Origin: JBPOIS01 sp052034295
Lineage (GTDB): Bacteria; Pseudomonadota; Gammaproteobacteria; Pseudomonadales; Moraxellaceae
Assembly: GCA_052034295.1 (NCBI GenBank)
Contig: JBPOIS010000210.1
Coordinates: 1-17,261, forward strand
Direction: 5' to 3'
DNA: 17,261 bases
Part shown: piece by piece, positions 17,259 through 17,261 of the stretch
Numbering within the stretch: the first letter of the stretch is position 1
How the letters are laid out: every line of letters starts with the position of its first letter
The notes under the pieces: model-generated
What the model was told of the DNA's origin: nothing
Databases searched by the model: none
What the model saw: the letters and a program-made list of their open reading frames with translations, nothing else
Made by a program: the position numbers and the translations under genes

Positions 17259-17261
17259 GGG

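Overview
This 17.3 kb window is GC-rich chromosomal DNA from a gammaproteobacterium, most likely Pseudomonadales (Pseudomonas/Moraxellaceae side). That placement rests on protein resemblance and on gene order recalled from Pseudomonas: rne/rluC/HAD phosphatase, HAD hydrolase/rppH/ptsP, and LysR/leuC. No species can be named. There are no rRNA or tRNA genes, CRISPR arrays, IS elements, phage genes or toxin-antitoxin genes. Coding density is high and codon use is uniform, so this is core genome rather than an island.

Layout. (1) 1-5232 holds the 5' end of a long-chain acyl-CoA synthetase (-), then rne (-) with an intrinsic terminator behind it. A 534 bp divergent leader follows, then rluC (+), whose 3' end overlaps a small uncharacterised ORF on the opposite strand. 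(2) 5233-6091 holds an AT-rich promoter with a perfect 18 bp palindrome across its -10 box, driving a phosphoglycolate-phosphatase-like HAD gene. (3) 6123-10142 is a leftward group, rppH then ptsP then an HSL-type esterase. (4) 10388-11921 holds a rightward HAD-IB phosphatase, a candidate histidinol-phosphatase, whose tail overlaps a leftward LysR regulator by 86 bp. (5) 12078-17258 is a rightward leucine cluster: leuC, a periplasmic PEBP protein, a GST, leuD, a lipoprotein and leuB.

How the genes work together. RNase E and RppH are the two central enzymes of 5'-end-dependent mRNA decay, and RluC modifies 23S rRNA. PtsP is the entry enzyme of the nitrogen phosphotransferase system. LeuC, LeuD and LeuB carry out isopropylmalate isomerisation and oxidation; the divergent LysR gene is placed to regulate them.

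I found no new multi-gene system. The observations most worth checking are: a Phe in LeuC where the first [4Fe-4S] ligand Cys is expected; the palindrome over the HAD promoter; the small ORF antisense to the rluC tail; an intrinsic-terminator-shaped element facing backwards just before leuB; and repeated motifs in the RNase E tail.
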